From Straminergon stramineum (taxonomy: Eukaryota > Streptophyta > Bryopsida > Hypnales > Calliergonaceae): 64,000 bases of DNA. The stretch spans positions 9,176,001 through 9,240,000 of the forward strand of contig OY987267.1 of assembly GCA_963920665.1 (NCBI GenBank). The letters run 5' to 3'. Shown piece by piece: positions 13,744 through 24,153 of this stretch. The translations under genes and the position numbers were made by a program. How positions within the stretch are numbered: position 1 is the first letter of the stretch; the number at the start of each line of letters is the position of its first letter. The notes beneath the pieces were generated by a model that worked only from the letters and a program-made list of their open reading frames with translations, was not told the origin of the DNA and searched no databases.

Positions 13744-14814
13744 ATGGACTGCGAAGAGAGACGATTCTCTGCGCCAATTGTCGAACCTGACGACTTGCTC
13801 GATGACTTGCGGCGCGTAATTGCTTCTTGGGATGATGGCGTCCGGATTGAGGATGCAATCACAGAATTTTCGTCGTCGGAGCCTACGATTGGAGGTCCAT
13901 CAGGGGATTTGCAGGATCAGGGCTTGGAAGCAATGTCTCCGCTTGTATCTGAAGGATATCTTCAAGAGTTAAGTCATTCGAATAATTGGTTGCTCTCAGA
14001 CAACGAAAGCTGGAAAATAGGATTGTCACCCAGCGCACAGGATCCTGGTAATGTTCTGCAGGCTTATTTCGATCTTTACCAACCAGAACCTTACCAATTA
14101 CAAAGCTATCGCGACTCTCTAAATAGTCAATCCTCTTATTCTGCACCTAGTTCGAATTTCAATTGTGTTTACAAGGGCAAGCCGAACGAAGTGTGGTCAG
14201 AAGGAGGCCATGTATTTCAAAGCTTTCAGTTCCCTGTGGAAACCCATATATGTCGCCAGGTTGAAGGAGATCGACATGAACAGGAGCACTCCAATAGTCT
14301 CTCGACTTGCAAAATCTGCCTGGACGATTACGCGAGCGATCGAGTTGAAACTCCTTGCGGTCATGTATTCTGTCAGTCATGTCTTTCCGGATGGCTTGAA
14401 GGCGGAGCAAAACCGTGCCCGCAATGCAGTACTCTATTGAGTATGGATGCCAACATCGCGACATCATATGCTAACGCTAAGAGTAATGTGGAATCTAGAA
14501 AAGATCATGAATTTGAATATGCTCCAGAGTCGATGATTTATCAGCAGGGATATCAGCATGCCTTGGCCCCTTCTCAGAATTTTGATACCGTGCAGTACGG
14601 AACACATGGACTGGATCGAGCTCTGCAGCAGGAATGGCAACCAGAGAGTCACTACCAGAGTGATCCTTTTCATGGATTTTTACCAAACGAAGGTCTTGCA
14701 GAATCTAGAGCGTCTGCTGATGCAGCTGTCGTCATTAAATCCGAGCAGCAGCTCAGCCGGAAGCGGGGAAGAGAGAAGACGTTGGTTGTGGACCACAACG
14801 GGGTCGCCATGTGA
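13744..14814 (+). CDS. C3HC4 RING-finger protein, probable E3 ubiquitin ligase
   Basis: An uninterrupted 356-aa frame. It carries a complete RING-HC finger: C189-x2-C192-x12-C205-x-H207-x2-C210-x2-C213-x11-C225-x2-C228, with a Trp (W217) at the position usual for E2-contacting RINGs. This supports E3 ubiquitin-ligase activity by family knowledge. Residues 1-180 are acidic, Ser/Gln/Tyr-rich and unrecognised; residues 230-340 are Gln/Tyr-rich. A basic RKRGREK near 338 could be a nuclear signal. The ATG at 13744 (AAAAATGG) is preferred; the frame is open 42 bases upstream but has only TTG. No signal peptide or membrane span is seen. The stop overlaps a perfect splice donor (GTGAGT at 14811), so this may instead be the 5' exon of a longer gene running into the AP2-like exons. 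Confidence 0.75.
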   Translation: MDCEERRFSAPIVEPDDLLDDLRRVIASWDDGVRIEDAITEFSSSEPTIGGPSGDLQDQGLEAMSPLVSEGYLQELSHSNNWLLSDNESWKIGLSPSAQDPGNVLQAYFDLYQPEPYQLQSYRDSLNSQSSYSAPSSNFNCVYKGKPNEVWSEGGHVFQSFQFPVETHICRQVEGDRHEQEHSNSLSTCKICLDDYASDRVETPCGHVFCQSCLSGWLEGGAKPCPQCSTLLSMDANIATSYANAKSNVESRKDHEFEYAPESMIYQQGYQHALAPSQNFDTVQYGTHGLDRALQQEWQPESHYQSDPFHGFLPNEGLAESRASADAAVVIKSEQQLSRKRGREKTLVVDHNGVAM

Positions 14815-14949
14815 GTGTAGCTTATAAACCTGCTGAATAGTTATTATTGCAGACACTAATTTAAACTGCGCTGAAAACATTATGCTATTTAAGTGTGTAC
14901 TGATTCATTCCTTGACTCATTAATCTGCAATCTCTCGAAGTAAATGTAA

Positions 14950-16849
14950 ATGCTGATGGCAGTACAGTCAGCAACTAACCCTGGCTTCAACAAAATGTAT
15001 AGGCGATTCGATGGAGTTGAGGAAAGGTTTACGGCTTACTATAGACCGTCATATTGGACAGAAGACGACAGTGCTGTCTTCCTAGGTACCCGATCAACTG
15101 CCCAAACTGTGGCACCATTTTATGATATTCACCTGATTGGACAACTTCCACATCTCAAGTTATTAGCATATATGCAAGTAGCCTGTCCGTTCCCCCCAGC
15201 AGTGTTGTTTTAGGGTTTAGTACAGTTCTATCTCATTATGTAGGTCAATAGTCAAATATCCTCTCAGAGGTGCCAGCTGGATTATCCTCAAGTTTTTATG
15301 CAATATGTAAGCATGATTAAATCATTGTACTGAAATTTTAGACATTATCAATGTGCAGGGGAGTATCCAACATTCGAGGAAGCGAAGGATGCGCATAACC
15401 TGGTGACGCTAGTGCATGAAGGGCCACATGCTCAAATGGACCTCGCGCCCTTCACTGTAAGCATGTCGTACAACTTTTACATATTTTCTTTGTTTAGATA
15501 TATTCAGGTCAACCGATTTTTAAATGTTTATCAGCGCCCGAAACCGTAAAACACAGTTTATCGTGGTATGGCTGGACGTACCGAGATGCATTAGGCTCAC
15601 CGGCCGAAATCTGAGTCTTTCATCTGAAGCGATTCTCTATGATTCACTAGTCTGAAAGACACTAAGAGATACTCTGTTTGATTTCAGGCTGACAAGTATG
15701 CAGAAGAGTTGAAACGATGGAAGGGCAAGCATCACGTGGACGTCGTCTGCGAATTAAGACTAAGGCAGGTCTTATATCTAACTGAGATGTCGAATCCAAC
15801 AGACCTGGCAATGAATTTTGTTGGGTAGATTCTGATTTTCTTGTGCACTCACAGCTTCTAACTCAAGCAATCGTGTGAAAATGGTGAGCAGAGGGAGAGG
15901 ATTATTGAAGGACGGTTCAGTCAACTACAAACACGTTGGCCGGTGAGAATGCCCACATTCTCGTCTGTCTTGAAGGATTCAAAACGAGTACCCTACATGT
16001 TGACAAGTCAGCAAAACTCATAATCGGTCGCATGTTGTATTGTGACAGGCGACGGTCAACAAAGAATGGAGGAATGACTCGCACGAGGTATTTTTCGACC
16101 GTACTGAATGACCCAGGTCAATCCAGCAATGCAAGGACGTGCAAACCAATACGCGCATTTCTGCAAACCTTTGGTATGTAATAATCCATTCCTGCTTACA
16201 ATAGATGCCCCAATTCCACCTGGTCCTTTAACCAGTAAATCTGTATTTTCAATCAATGCCAATTAAGTAGCAACCTTATAGCATCCAACGAAAACTGGCA
16301 CATGCTTAAGATTCCACTTGTGGAAGATGCCTTGGTCCTAAACTTCTAATGCAACGAGAATGTCAGAAGAAACATAATTTTGTGCATGGCGTTGGGAAAC
16401 ACACCATAGTAACTGATTCAAAACGAATTCAATGCAAATCCAAAATTTCAAAACGATTATCGCTGGGTCCCCAATTCCTCTTGGCAAGAACCAATAAATT
16501 CCAAAGCTAATTCTCACCATGTGCACTTAGGCCAGATCATTATTTCCACTGTTTAAGGGCACTTCTTCGTAGACGTTTATGGGTTAAATTGGCAGTTCTT
16601 GGTTTGTTTCGAAGAACTTAAGAACACAAAAGATGCCATTCTCATGTTCCTTTGTCCTCCACAGATACCCCTGAAGAGGCTGCTCGATATGCTGATCAAG
16701 TATTGGTGAAGCAGAAAGGGGTGGACGCATGGACAAACTTTCCTCTCAGTTCCTACATTACAAGCGAGGACGAGCTGCCGCTGACGTTTCTGCCGCTGTC
16801 CAACAACTTCAGAGAAAACTTAGCTCATAAACGAGCCAGAAAATTTTGA
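14950..16849 (+). CDS. Divergent double AP2-domain protein (AINTEGUMENTA/AP2-like arrangement)
   Basis: Six exons join in phase: 14950-15085, 15359-15456, 15688-15768, 15868-15942, 16049-16100, 16665-16849; 208 aa if it starts at 14950. The product follows the layout of plant double-AP2 transcription factors: first domain YRRF...VFLGEYPTFEEAKDAHN...DLAPFTADKYAEELKRWKG, a linker, then a second domain RWPATVNKEWR...VFF-HTPEEAARYADQ...WTNFPLSSY. These align with the family's YRG, VYLG(G/T)(Y/F)xxEEAAxAYD, NFP(V/I)SNY and EELEEMK landmarks, but several hallmark residues differ (YRG to YRR and IIEG, AYD to AHN and YAD). DNA binding may be altered or lost. It has almost no N-terminal region of its own, and its first exon starts only about 135 bp behind the RING frame. 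Introns are GT-AG; the exon F donor (GTACTG) and exon E acceptor are the weakest. Confidence 0.6.
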
Positions 16850-17991
16850 GGAGTGCCCAATTCTTAATCCAATATTCTAGAAATTTCCTTAGGATTCCTA
16901 ACCATTCCAAAAGCGCCATGAGCAAGACTTCGTTTGCTGTTACTATTCAGATCACATCAACTCTCAAGAGTGACAGGCTACAGACGTCAACAGCGCTCGA
17001 CATTTTGGTCATGTACACTGGTGATCAAAGTCGTGAGCCCTGCAATGATACCTTTCAAATTGACATCACACAGCATTCACCACGACAAAAATCATATATG
17101 ATAAGCCTCCAACACAGCAGACAATTCAGCCTTTTGGAGACGAGAGCTAGATAACGCAAATCGAAGTTTCTTTACAATTCAGCAACGGTGGAGCTAGCGA
17201 GGAGAGATAAAGCAATTCTTCAGCATTTGCATATGTACATTTTGGTACAAAATATCATCCGACCTCCGACCTCTGACGCGCGACGGGCGATAGGTGGAAC
17301 ATCAAGAGAGACGCTAACGATTTCGAGAACCACTACAGTCGGTTCCGGTAACTACACAATAAGATAGAAGATAAAACAATAACAACGCTCGTGAGAACCC
17401 ATATAAGGAGTGACGCTGCATCCATATCAATGCAAGAGCGAACAGGAGAGGGCTTAAGGTCAGTACCCTTCGACTACTTCCTCTGGTACACCCCTTTCAG
17501 TATACTCCCAACTGATTTGAGGTATTTGCCGAACAATGGGCGACAGGGCAAGTAAAGGGCTAGTTGCTAAAATCTACACTTTGTAGAAGACTACTGTACA
17601 AGGAAAAAGGTGCAAAATTTAAGACTCACAAAATTGCTGCTAAGAAACCCCTGACGAGAGAAGGCGGGTAAGGGGTTGGTTTGATTATCCATCACTTCAT
17701 CTCTCTCGCAGTGGCTTCGTCTCCAGTCTTCGTTTTGTACGCAAGATTCTCTTCATGGTATCAGAGAATTATAGAACAGGAGCGTTGATTCATTAGATCC
17801 TTAGCAGACAGACATGGGAGCTCGGAAGTCACTCGAGCAACGCATGCTACCTAATCTCCCTCAAAATAGCCTCCAATTGATGGCAGAAGCACAAGCTTCA
17901 GTCTCCTTCGGGATGGGGTGGGTTATCCAGATCAGCAATTAGTATTACTCATTGGAAATTTAAGCATGCGATTGAATTGGCGGTCGATAGG
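16850..17991. other. Convergent intergenic region between the AP2-like and bHLH genes
   Basis: This lies between the 3' ends of two genes transcribed toward each other and should hold both 3' UTRs. I saw no ORF with family features, no repeat family and no RNA gene. Composition is closer to genic DNA than to the AT-rich deserts. Confidence 0.5.
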
Positions 17992-20311
17992 CTAGTGACA
18001 AAATTGCTCCTGGGAGGAATCCGGGAAGCCCTGCTGGCTGCAGAAGATGGGCCAAGTGGTGACGTTTTGAGGTTGTTGCTGGGATTGCATCATGGATGTG
18101 CACGGAAAGGTTTGGTACACCGCGCAGTTTAGATCGAATGGGCGCGCTGGAGAGGAGCTGCTGTTGTTCACCTGAGGCATCATCACGGGACCCCCTTGGG
18201 TCAAGAACCGAGGGTCATAACCGTTCCCGATTCGTTCAAATGCCTGCAACGATTCAGAAGGGTAAGATGGCATCAGGATGGAAGGATTGAAGGTGACCTC
18301 GCAAAGAATTCCTGCCAGGGCCACACAGATTTCGGAATCGGACTGCGAAGAGGTAAAAAGTAATTCTTGACCCAACTGGGGGTCAAGAATCTGTGCACAT
18401 ACCTTGATTTCCTAAAAACTTAACCTCTCCGTGAGTTCAGGGAACGACAGTTCAAGGGACACCAGCTATGGGATGGACTACTAGTTCGATTGTAAAACAC
18501 AACTGACATAACTATTCTTGAACAAAGCAAGCCAAACTTATCACTCAGTTGTTCACACGGTCTCACTTGCTGAATGCTAGTTGATTCTAAGTGACCTGAC
18601 GGTGAAACCAGATGTACCTGGAGCTGCTGCTGCAGGTACTTGACGTAATGAATGGCTTCATCGAGCATGGACGCCGTGTCCATCTTGGTGCCCCCAGGCA
18701 CAAAATGCTGCAACACGCGAACGCGGTCGCTGATGCGCTCGCGCCGGTGCCGTGCCGCCACGCTCTGCGGGTCCGTGGAGATTTTCACGTTGCGTCGCTT
18801 GGGCCGTGACTGCGCAATTTCTTCCATGCTGGGCACATTCGGTAGCGTCAGCGGCGTTGGGAATATTATCCCTTGTGGAGCAACAACATTGGCCGCGCCC
18901 GGTGGTAAGAACGTGGAGTTCGCCATAGCCGCCGGAAAGGGGGAGTAGGCTTGTGTGGCGAGATCGTCGAACGATCGCTTCGTGCCCGTGGGTGATTTCC
19001 CGAGCTGAAGCGCGGACGGTGACAACGGCCCGCGCGGGCTGTCCAAATTGACCTCGGCAGGTGCGCGATCCAGCAAGCTCGTCGAAACGGATGCCACCGT
19101 GGAATTTGCGACGTGCTCCGTTGAAAGTTCGTCTTCGTTGCTGGAGGAGTCCACCATGCTTGAGCTTCCGGTCCGCACCAGGGGAATCGACTCCTTACAA
19201 AGCTCCAGCGTGTCTAGCTTCAGAAATGGGTGCGTGGTGAGAGCCTGCTGCCGCGTCGGCGGCCCGAACAAGGAACTCGTGGAGTCTGGATGGGTGACCT
19301 GGTCGTAGAAGAGCTCTTCGGCGCTTGCGGTCGCTGCGATATTAATTCCGTGGTGCTCCGTCCAACCGGCTCCCGCATTCAACCTGCAAGCAACCCCAGA
19401 AAGCACTATTCAACAACTCTTCATAAATCTTGATATTTTCCCAGCTTTGCATTCTCGCTGTCCATGGGTATCCTGCTTGAGGCTCCTTTGAGATTGCGAG
19501 AGCTTAATTCCCTAGAGAGAAATTTCAGAGCAACAGTGCTACCAACAAGTGTTTGACAGTGAGGACGGTGTCGTTGTTACCAATTCTCCATGGATGGCAC
19601 GTCGTTGCAATCATCGGCTCTCAATCCGAGACTCATTGAAGCGGAACCCTTCACGTTGTCGACACTAGATTTCGGCGGACACTGGGGGGGTGGATTTCGA
19701 TCGGAGTCTGCTGATGCCAGACAAACAATACCCACTCCGACATCAGCACACATGAACAAGCCGACACATCAAAATGCTCTTCATTGCAAAAAAATCGAAG
19801 CGGTCAGTGGAATCTGAAGCAACTACCAACACTGGAGTCCAACCACAGAGCTAAAACAACAAATCTCAACTTCTCTTCACGAGGACCGATTGATAACGCC
19901 CCAACATTTGTGAAAAATTGATCAACACTCGCACCTTTGAAGCTGGGGGAACTGGAGTCTGGAACTACTCGAACTCTGACACAGGAAGAAGCGGAGAGAG
20001 TAGTGCCCCCACACACGAGCAAGCGATCTGCCAGTTGGAAGTGATCAAACACAAGATTGCGCACATGGTCCTCTTCAAGGGCTCCTTCAAATGTGTCGCA
20101 TGGAGGAACTTAACAGCTCACCTAAACTTAGAATACATCCGCCCACTGACTGACACCACAGCTGCTGGAGAGCAGTTTCGTCGTCTAATAAGTTAGTGAA
20201 GTCGAATGTGAGCCCTTCTTCGTCGTGTTCTTGTGAAGCTGCAGAGCCAGAGCCAGTGCCATGGAGGTAGCTACAGGAGGAGCGACGATGGGGCCTTGAA
20301 ATCGGGGCCAC
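17992..20311 (-). CDS. HECATE/INDEHISCENT-type (subfamily VIIIb) bHLH transcription factor
   Basis: Nuclear DNA-binding regulator; in Arabidopsis this subfamily patterns reproductive tissues and acts in auxin/cytokinin responses. Four exons on the - strand stay in phase: 20311-20122, 19710-19581, 19383-18618, 18411-17992, giving 501 aa. The bHLH spans about residues 300-365: a basic region with KRRNVKIS, then [17 protein letters not shown], a loop [11 protein letters not shown], and helix 2 ending [14 protein letters not shown]. The basic region has Q-A-R where canonical E-box binders have H-E-R, as is usual in this subfamily. The flanks are Ser/Pro-rich; the tail is Ser/Gln-rich and contains FDLN. 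Exons 3 and 4 are secure. Exon 1 (with an acidic [12 protein letters not shown] stretch) and the long form of exon 2 rest on a good GTGAGC donor and phase agreement. A shorter model would start at the ATG at 19591 (398 aa). Confidence 0.85.
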
Positions 20312-20896
20312 ACAGTTCTCTGCCGTCCGATGCCGAGACCTACAACGCTAGAATGAATCTAGCTCCCTGGAGAGAGGCTAGCGAGTAGAGTGCACCAGCT
20401 ACTCCCAGTCCCCTACAGTAGTAGTAGTCCCCTACGCTGCTGGAAGTTGGCTAGTGGATGAGACTCCGGAGGGTCAACAGCAGCTGAGTCTGAAGTGGCT
20501 GTTTTATTCCGCGAGGTAAGTTTCTATTTAAGCAATGAGTCCTGTAGCTGGAGTGTGGGGACCCTACAACTGGAGTAGTCCATGTGATCCGCCACGCCGC
20601 CTACCCTACCCTGTCGTCTGGTTCACCTGCGGCATTTCCGATGGGGTCTCTTTATTTGGGCAAGGATACCAAACAGGAACTCCGGAGAATGTTCATCAGC
20701 AACACGGGTCTGGAGTCGAACACTGACTGGCTGGCATCCCTTCAACTTAGGTGCTGTAATTGTAAAAATGTGAGTAAATGGATTTCACGGGCGTTTTACA
20801 TAACATTGGGAACAAGCCTAAACCATTCTCCCTTGCAGATTGGGATATTCCTTCCTTCCCTAGATCCTTGAGAGTGAATTTAGTTTACTCTACAAA
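20312..20896. promoter_or_regulatory. Presumed upstream region of the bHLH gene
   Basis: About 580 bp of genic-composition DNA upstream of the first bHLH exon (on the - strand). It contains a short direct repeat around TCCCCTAC with an AGT trinucleotide run near 20405-20435. No TATA box or defined operator could be assigned. The region is called regulatory only by position. At 20897 it passes abruptly into tandem repeats. Confidence 0.3.
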
Positions 20897-21045
20897 GAGT
20901 CATTGGTTGGTTTGGAACTTGGAAGTAGAGTCATTGGTTGGTTTGGAACTTGGAAGTAGTGTCATTGGCTGATTTGGAAAGTTGCAATGCTTATGTCATT
21001 GGCTGAATTTGGTTTAATTTGCAAAAGAGTCATTGGTTGGTTGGG
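20897..21045. repeat. 31-bp tandem repeat (GAGTCATTGGTTGG... unit)
   Basis: A 31-bp unit beginning GAGTCATTGGTTGGTTTGGA is repeated at 20897, 20928 and 20959 with exact 31-bp spacing. Two more degenerate units, recognised by GTCATTGGCTGA and GAGTCATTGGTTGG, follow near 20993 and 21027. The same word continues in decayed form (GTCATTGACT, GTCATCGGCT) beyond the inserted element at 21052-21288. Confidence 0.8.
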
Positions 21046-21051
21046 GGGGAG

Positions 21052-21288
21052 TGCTAGCAAGTGAGCATGGAATCTAGAAGCCCAAGAGACTAGGAATCTA
21101 TATTATAGACACACTTTATGGTTATAGGTGTCTATACCATAGGTACCTATGTTAAAGAATCTTTCCATGTTGGAGTCTACCTATGTTATACTTTACATAT
21201 GTTATAACACCTTCAAGTGGTTGTAGGTACATATGTACAACCAGGTTCAAAGCTTGTAGGTTCACATCTATGGGCTCATGCACTAGCA
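21052..21288. mobile_element. About 240-bp TIR element, copy 1 of a three-copy family
   Basis: The left end TGCTAGCAAGTGAGCATGGA and the right end ...GGGCTCATGCACTAGCA are inverted relatives, and the inside is rich in ACCTATGTTATAGGTGT-like words. Two further copies lie at 28236-28483 and 48792-49022. This copy sits inside the decayed GTCATTGG tandem array and lacks an obvious target duplication. No coding capacity. See the other copies for 11-12-bp target duplications. Confidence 0.7.
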
Positions 21289-21329
21289 TAGTTGGTAGTT
21301 GGTTGGTTAAGAAGTTGCAATGCTATTGT

Positions 21330-21530
21330 CATTGACTCTCTAGGAAATTGCAAAATAGTCATCGGCTAGTTGGAAAATTGCAAATTTGCAATGCTAGTGT
21401 TGTTGACTAGTTGGAAAATATTCTCTAGAAAATTGCTAGAGAATCATTGGCTAGTTGGAAAATTGCAAATTTGCAATGCTAGTGTTGTTGATTAGTTGGA
21501 AAATATTGGCTAATTCAAAAATTGCAACAC
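21330..21530. repeat. 85-bp tandem duplication
   Basis: A segment starting GGCTAGTTGGAAAATTGCAA at 21364 is repeated at 21449, 85 bp later, with few changes; both copies contain GCAATGCTAGTGTTGTTGA. It appears to be an expansion of the same CATTGGCTAGTTGG word that builds the 31-bp array upstream. Confidence 0.75.
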
Positions 21531-22127
21531 TTGGGGCTCTAACTTTCTAGAGGAGCAAAAAAGACCCCTTAGTGTTGGTTAAGAATGTTATGTATTTCCT
21601 ATTCATAGCTACATTGAAATGGTTATTTCGTATAGGTGGATAATTAGCTAGCATGAGAATTAGGATGCTCAATTTAACAACTCCAACATTGCACATCACA
21701 AATGCTACAACACCACAACTACAACTCAATAGTATGTCCTTGTAATAAATAGTTTAGACCATACTAAATAACCATTAAATGGTGTAATAAATTGAATATT
21801 TTTTTGGTTCTTGATTATTATTACTAATAGATGTTAAAATCTTAGAAATTAATAAATTTCATGTACAAATCAAATGGATTTCAAGACTTGAGATTGATTG
21901 AATTTTCAATGTAATAGATCATAGCGTATTAGAGATTCGTTTTTATTCCTTGGAGCACCTCCATTCCAAGATGGTGAGTGTCTAATATATGGTTGAAGTG
22001 GATGAGAAATAGATGAGGATAGACACACCAAATTTTGGTTTCACCTACTTTTCCTCAATATCATTGGCGATTGGTCAAGTCACTATATATGGAACAAAAT
22101 TCGTGCAGAAGGGTAAGGAACAAGAAC
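21531..22127. other. AT-rich spacer, nothing recognised
   Basis: About 600 bp of AT-rich sequence without ORFs, RNA-like folds or repeats that I could match elsewhere in the window. Confidence 0.4.
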
Positions 22128-22722
22128 TTAACCCCTAAAGGACCAAGGCACATGTTAGACACAAATTGTGAAAAATTGCCACTTTTTAGGGAAGTGAGAA
22201 AAAAATGAAAAAAAAAAGTTTTTTTTCAAAATTCAACCATACAAATTTAAACTAGACTACTAAGGGAATGTTTGGAAAAAAAATCAGAAACTTTGACCAT
22301 ACGGATGGAAAGATTATAACGTTTGAAGTTAGGAGAAAAAGATTTTTTCGACCTTGCCCAACAAGGCCACCAACCTTTAACTCCTCCTAGACTGAGATTT
22401 TTACACTACACATGGTTATTTTTTTTTACATTTGCATCTTGTATCATGTCAGTTACATACCTTCCAAATTTCAAAAGTAGAGGAGGGGTTTGCACATGCT
22501 ACCTGAAGCTACCCAAGTTGCCAGAAAAGTTTAGGGCACCATAATTTTTGATCTGAGCACCCAATTGGGAAAAAAAATATATATTCTCACTTAGGGGGTA
22601 CATATTCACACCTTGTGTGCAAATTTGAAGAACATCCATTAGAAAATGACTTCATATAAACCTATCCGAGATTACCTTCATACATTCAACAGTCATTTGA
22701 TCCTCAGTCCTCCAAGGATTAA
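22128..22722 (+). mobile_element. TTAA-ended family A element, copy 1 (about 595 bp)
   Basis: The left end is TTAACCCCTAAAGGACCAAGG at 22128. The body is closely collinear with the copy at 23577-24153 (shared words include CAAATTGTGAAAAA, TTCAAAATTCAACCATACAAAT and CTCCTCCTA...TTTTTACACTA). The right end is worn: GATCCTCAG...CCAAGGATTAA near 22722. Non-coding, hence non-autonomous. The frame near 22323-22544 is an accident of the repeat. Confidence 0.7.
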
Positions 22723-23576
22723 AGGGCTTACCAAATGTATGTCCGAAGCTATAGCGTGTTGATTTGACAATGTTAAAATGACGATGCTTTAAGAGTTCTT
22801 AAACAATTCAAACATTGGATGGGAAGCCAGTAAGACTGAAAGAACCATAACTTACATCATGTTTGCAAGTTGATCGTGAGTCCTCAAACTTTGAAAATTT
22901 TATCCCTGCATACAAGTTGCAACTTTTGCGAATTCAAATGACCATTCAATTTCAAAGCCTTCCTAAAGTACTGGTAAAGCACTGGAGTGGCTTTCCTAAT
23001 TGCTCTTTCTACAGAAACAAAAAGTTTGACCAAAATATGAAAGGATCTTCACATGAAAAAGTTGGGGGGCCTGATATTTTGGCATCCTCTTGTCCTTTTT
23101 TCCACATTGCAAGCTCCTTCTAATCCACATAAGTTAAGAGATCTAAGTTATAAATTTTGCAACTCACTTTCTTTTCTGGTTCTAAGTTACTACAGTAAGC
23201 TTACTGTACTGTACAGTAGAGAACGTACATTACAAATTTCTCCCTTCGTGATCTGAAGTGAGTGTCCATTAACTTTGAACGTACCTCCTTAATAGCACTC
23301 CACCAAGACTTGTCAACTCTCATTCGACAGCAGTCAAACCTTCTGACCTCGGAACCGTACAACTATTCAAAAATCTGAAAAAAAAGGACTCTGAGGGTAC
23401 ACTTTGAATTTTTTTTCAATTGTAGTATGGTAGGAGGCTCATAAACCGCTCATCTAAGGGCTGGTCCACCTTTTTCATGTATTTCCTTTTATGAGAATAT
23501 TTTTTCTAGCTTATTTTTTAGACAAAGAGAAATAGATTCAGATTGTAAGGTAGGAGGCTCTGAAATCGCACAGGTA
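22723..23576. other. Spacer between two family A elements
   Basis: About 850 bp with no gene seen. Near 23430 and 23549 it carries two direct copies of the GGTAGGAGGCTC word that forms the ends of the element at 326-462. The second lies only 17 bp before the next family A element. Confidence 0.4.
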
Positions 23577-24153
23577 TTAACCCCTGAAGGATCGAGGCAC
23601 ATTTTAGACACAAATTATGAAAAACTGCCACTTTTTAGGGCAGTGAGAAAAAAATGAAAAAAAAAGTTTTTTTTCAAAATTCAACCATACAAATTTGTAC
23701 TAGACTACTATGGGAATGTATGAAAAAAGTTTCAGAAACTTGGACCATACAGATTGAGGGATTATAACATTTGAAGTTACGAGAAAAAGTTTTTTTTCAA
23801 CCTTGCCCAGTAGGGCCAACAACCTTTAACTCCTCCTAAAGTGAGATTTTTACACTAAACATGGTTGTATTTTTTGACATTTACATCTTTGTATAATGTA
23901 AGTTACATACCTACCAAATTTCAAAAGTAGAAGAGGTGTTTTGCACATGCTGCCCAAGTTGCCAGAAAAGTTTAGGGCAATATAACTTTTGATCTAGGCA
24001 CCCAATCAGAAAAAAATTACATTCCCACTTAGGGGGTACATGTTCACACCTTGTTTCAAAATTTGAAGAACATCTATTATAAAATGACTTCATACTCACC
24101 TACCCGAGATTAGCTACGTACGTTCAACGATCATTCGATCCTTTAGGGGTTAA
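23577..24153 (+). mobile_element. TTAA-ended family A element, copy 2 (577 bp, best preserved)
   Basis: The left end TTAACCCCTGAAGGATCGA (23577) and right end TCGATCCTTTAGGGGTTAA (closing at 24153) are inverted complements with one mismatch over the first 17 bases. Each end carries the TTAA tetranucleotide, while the bases outside TTAA differ (AT on the left, GA on the right). This fits a TTAA target duplication around a CCCC...GGGG terminus, as in piggyBac-type insertion. The interior has only short incidental frames and no transposase. Confidence 0.8.

Noticed and set aside
15936..16181. 81-aa frame reading across AP2-like exons
   Set aside because: It is out of phase with the exon at 16049-16100, whose frame continues the AP2 pattern and agrees with the splice phases on both sides.
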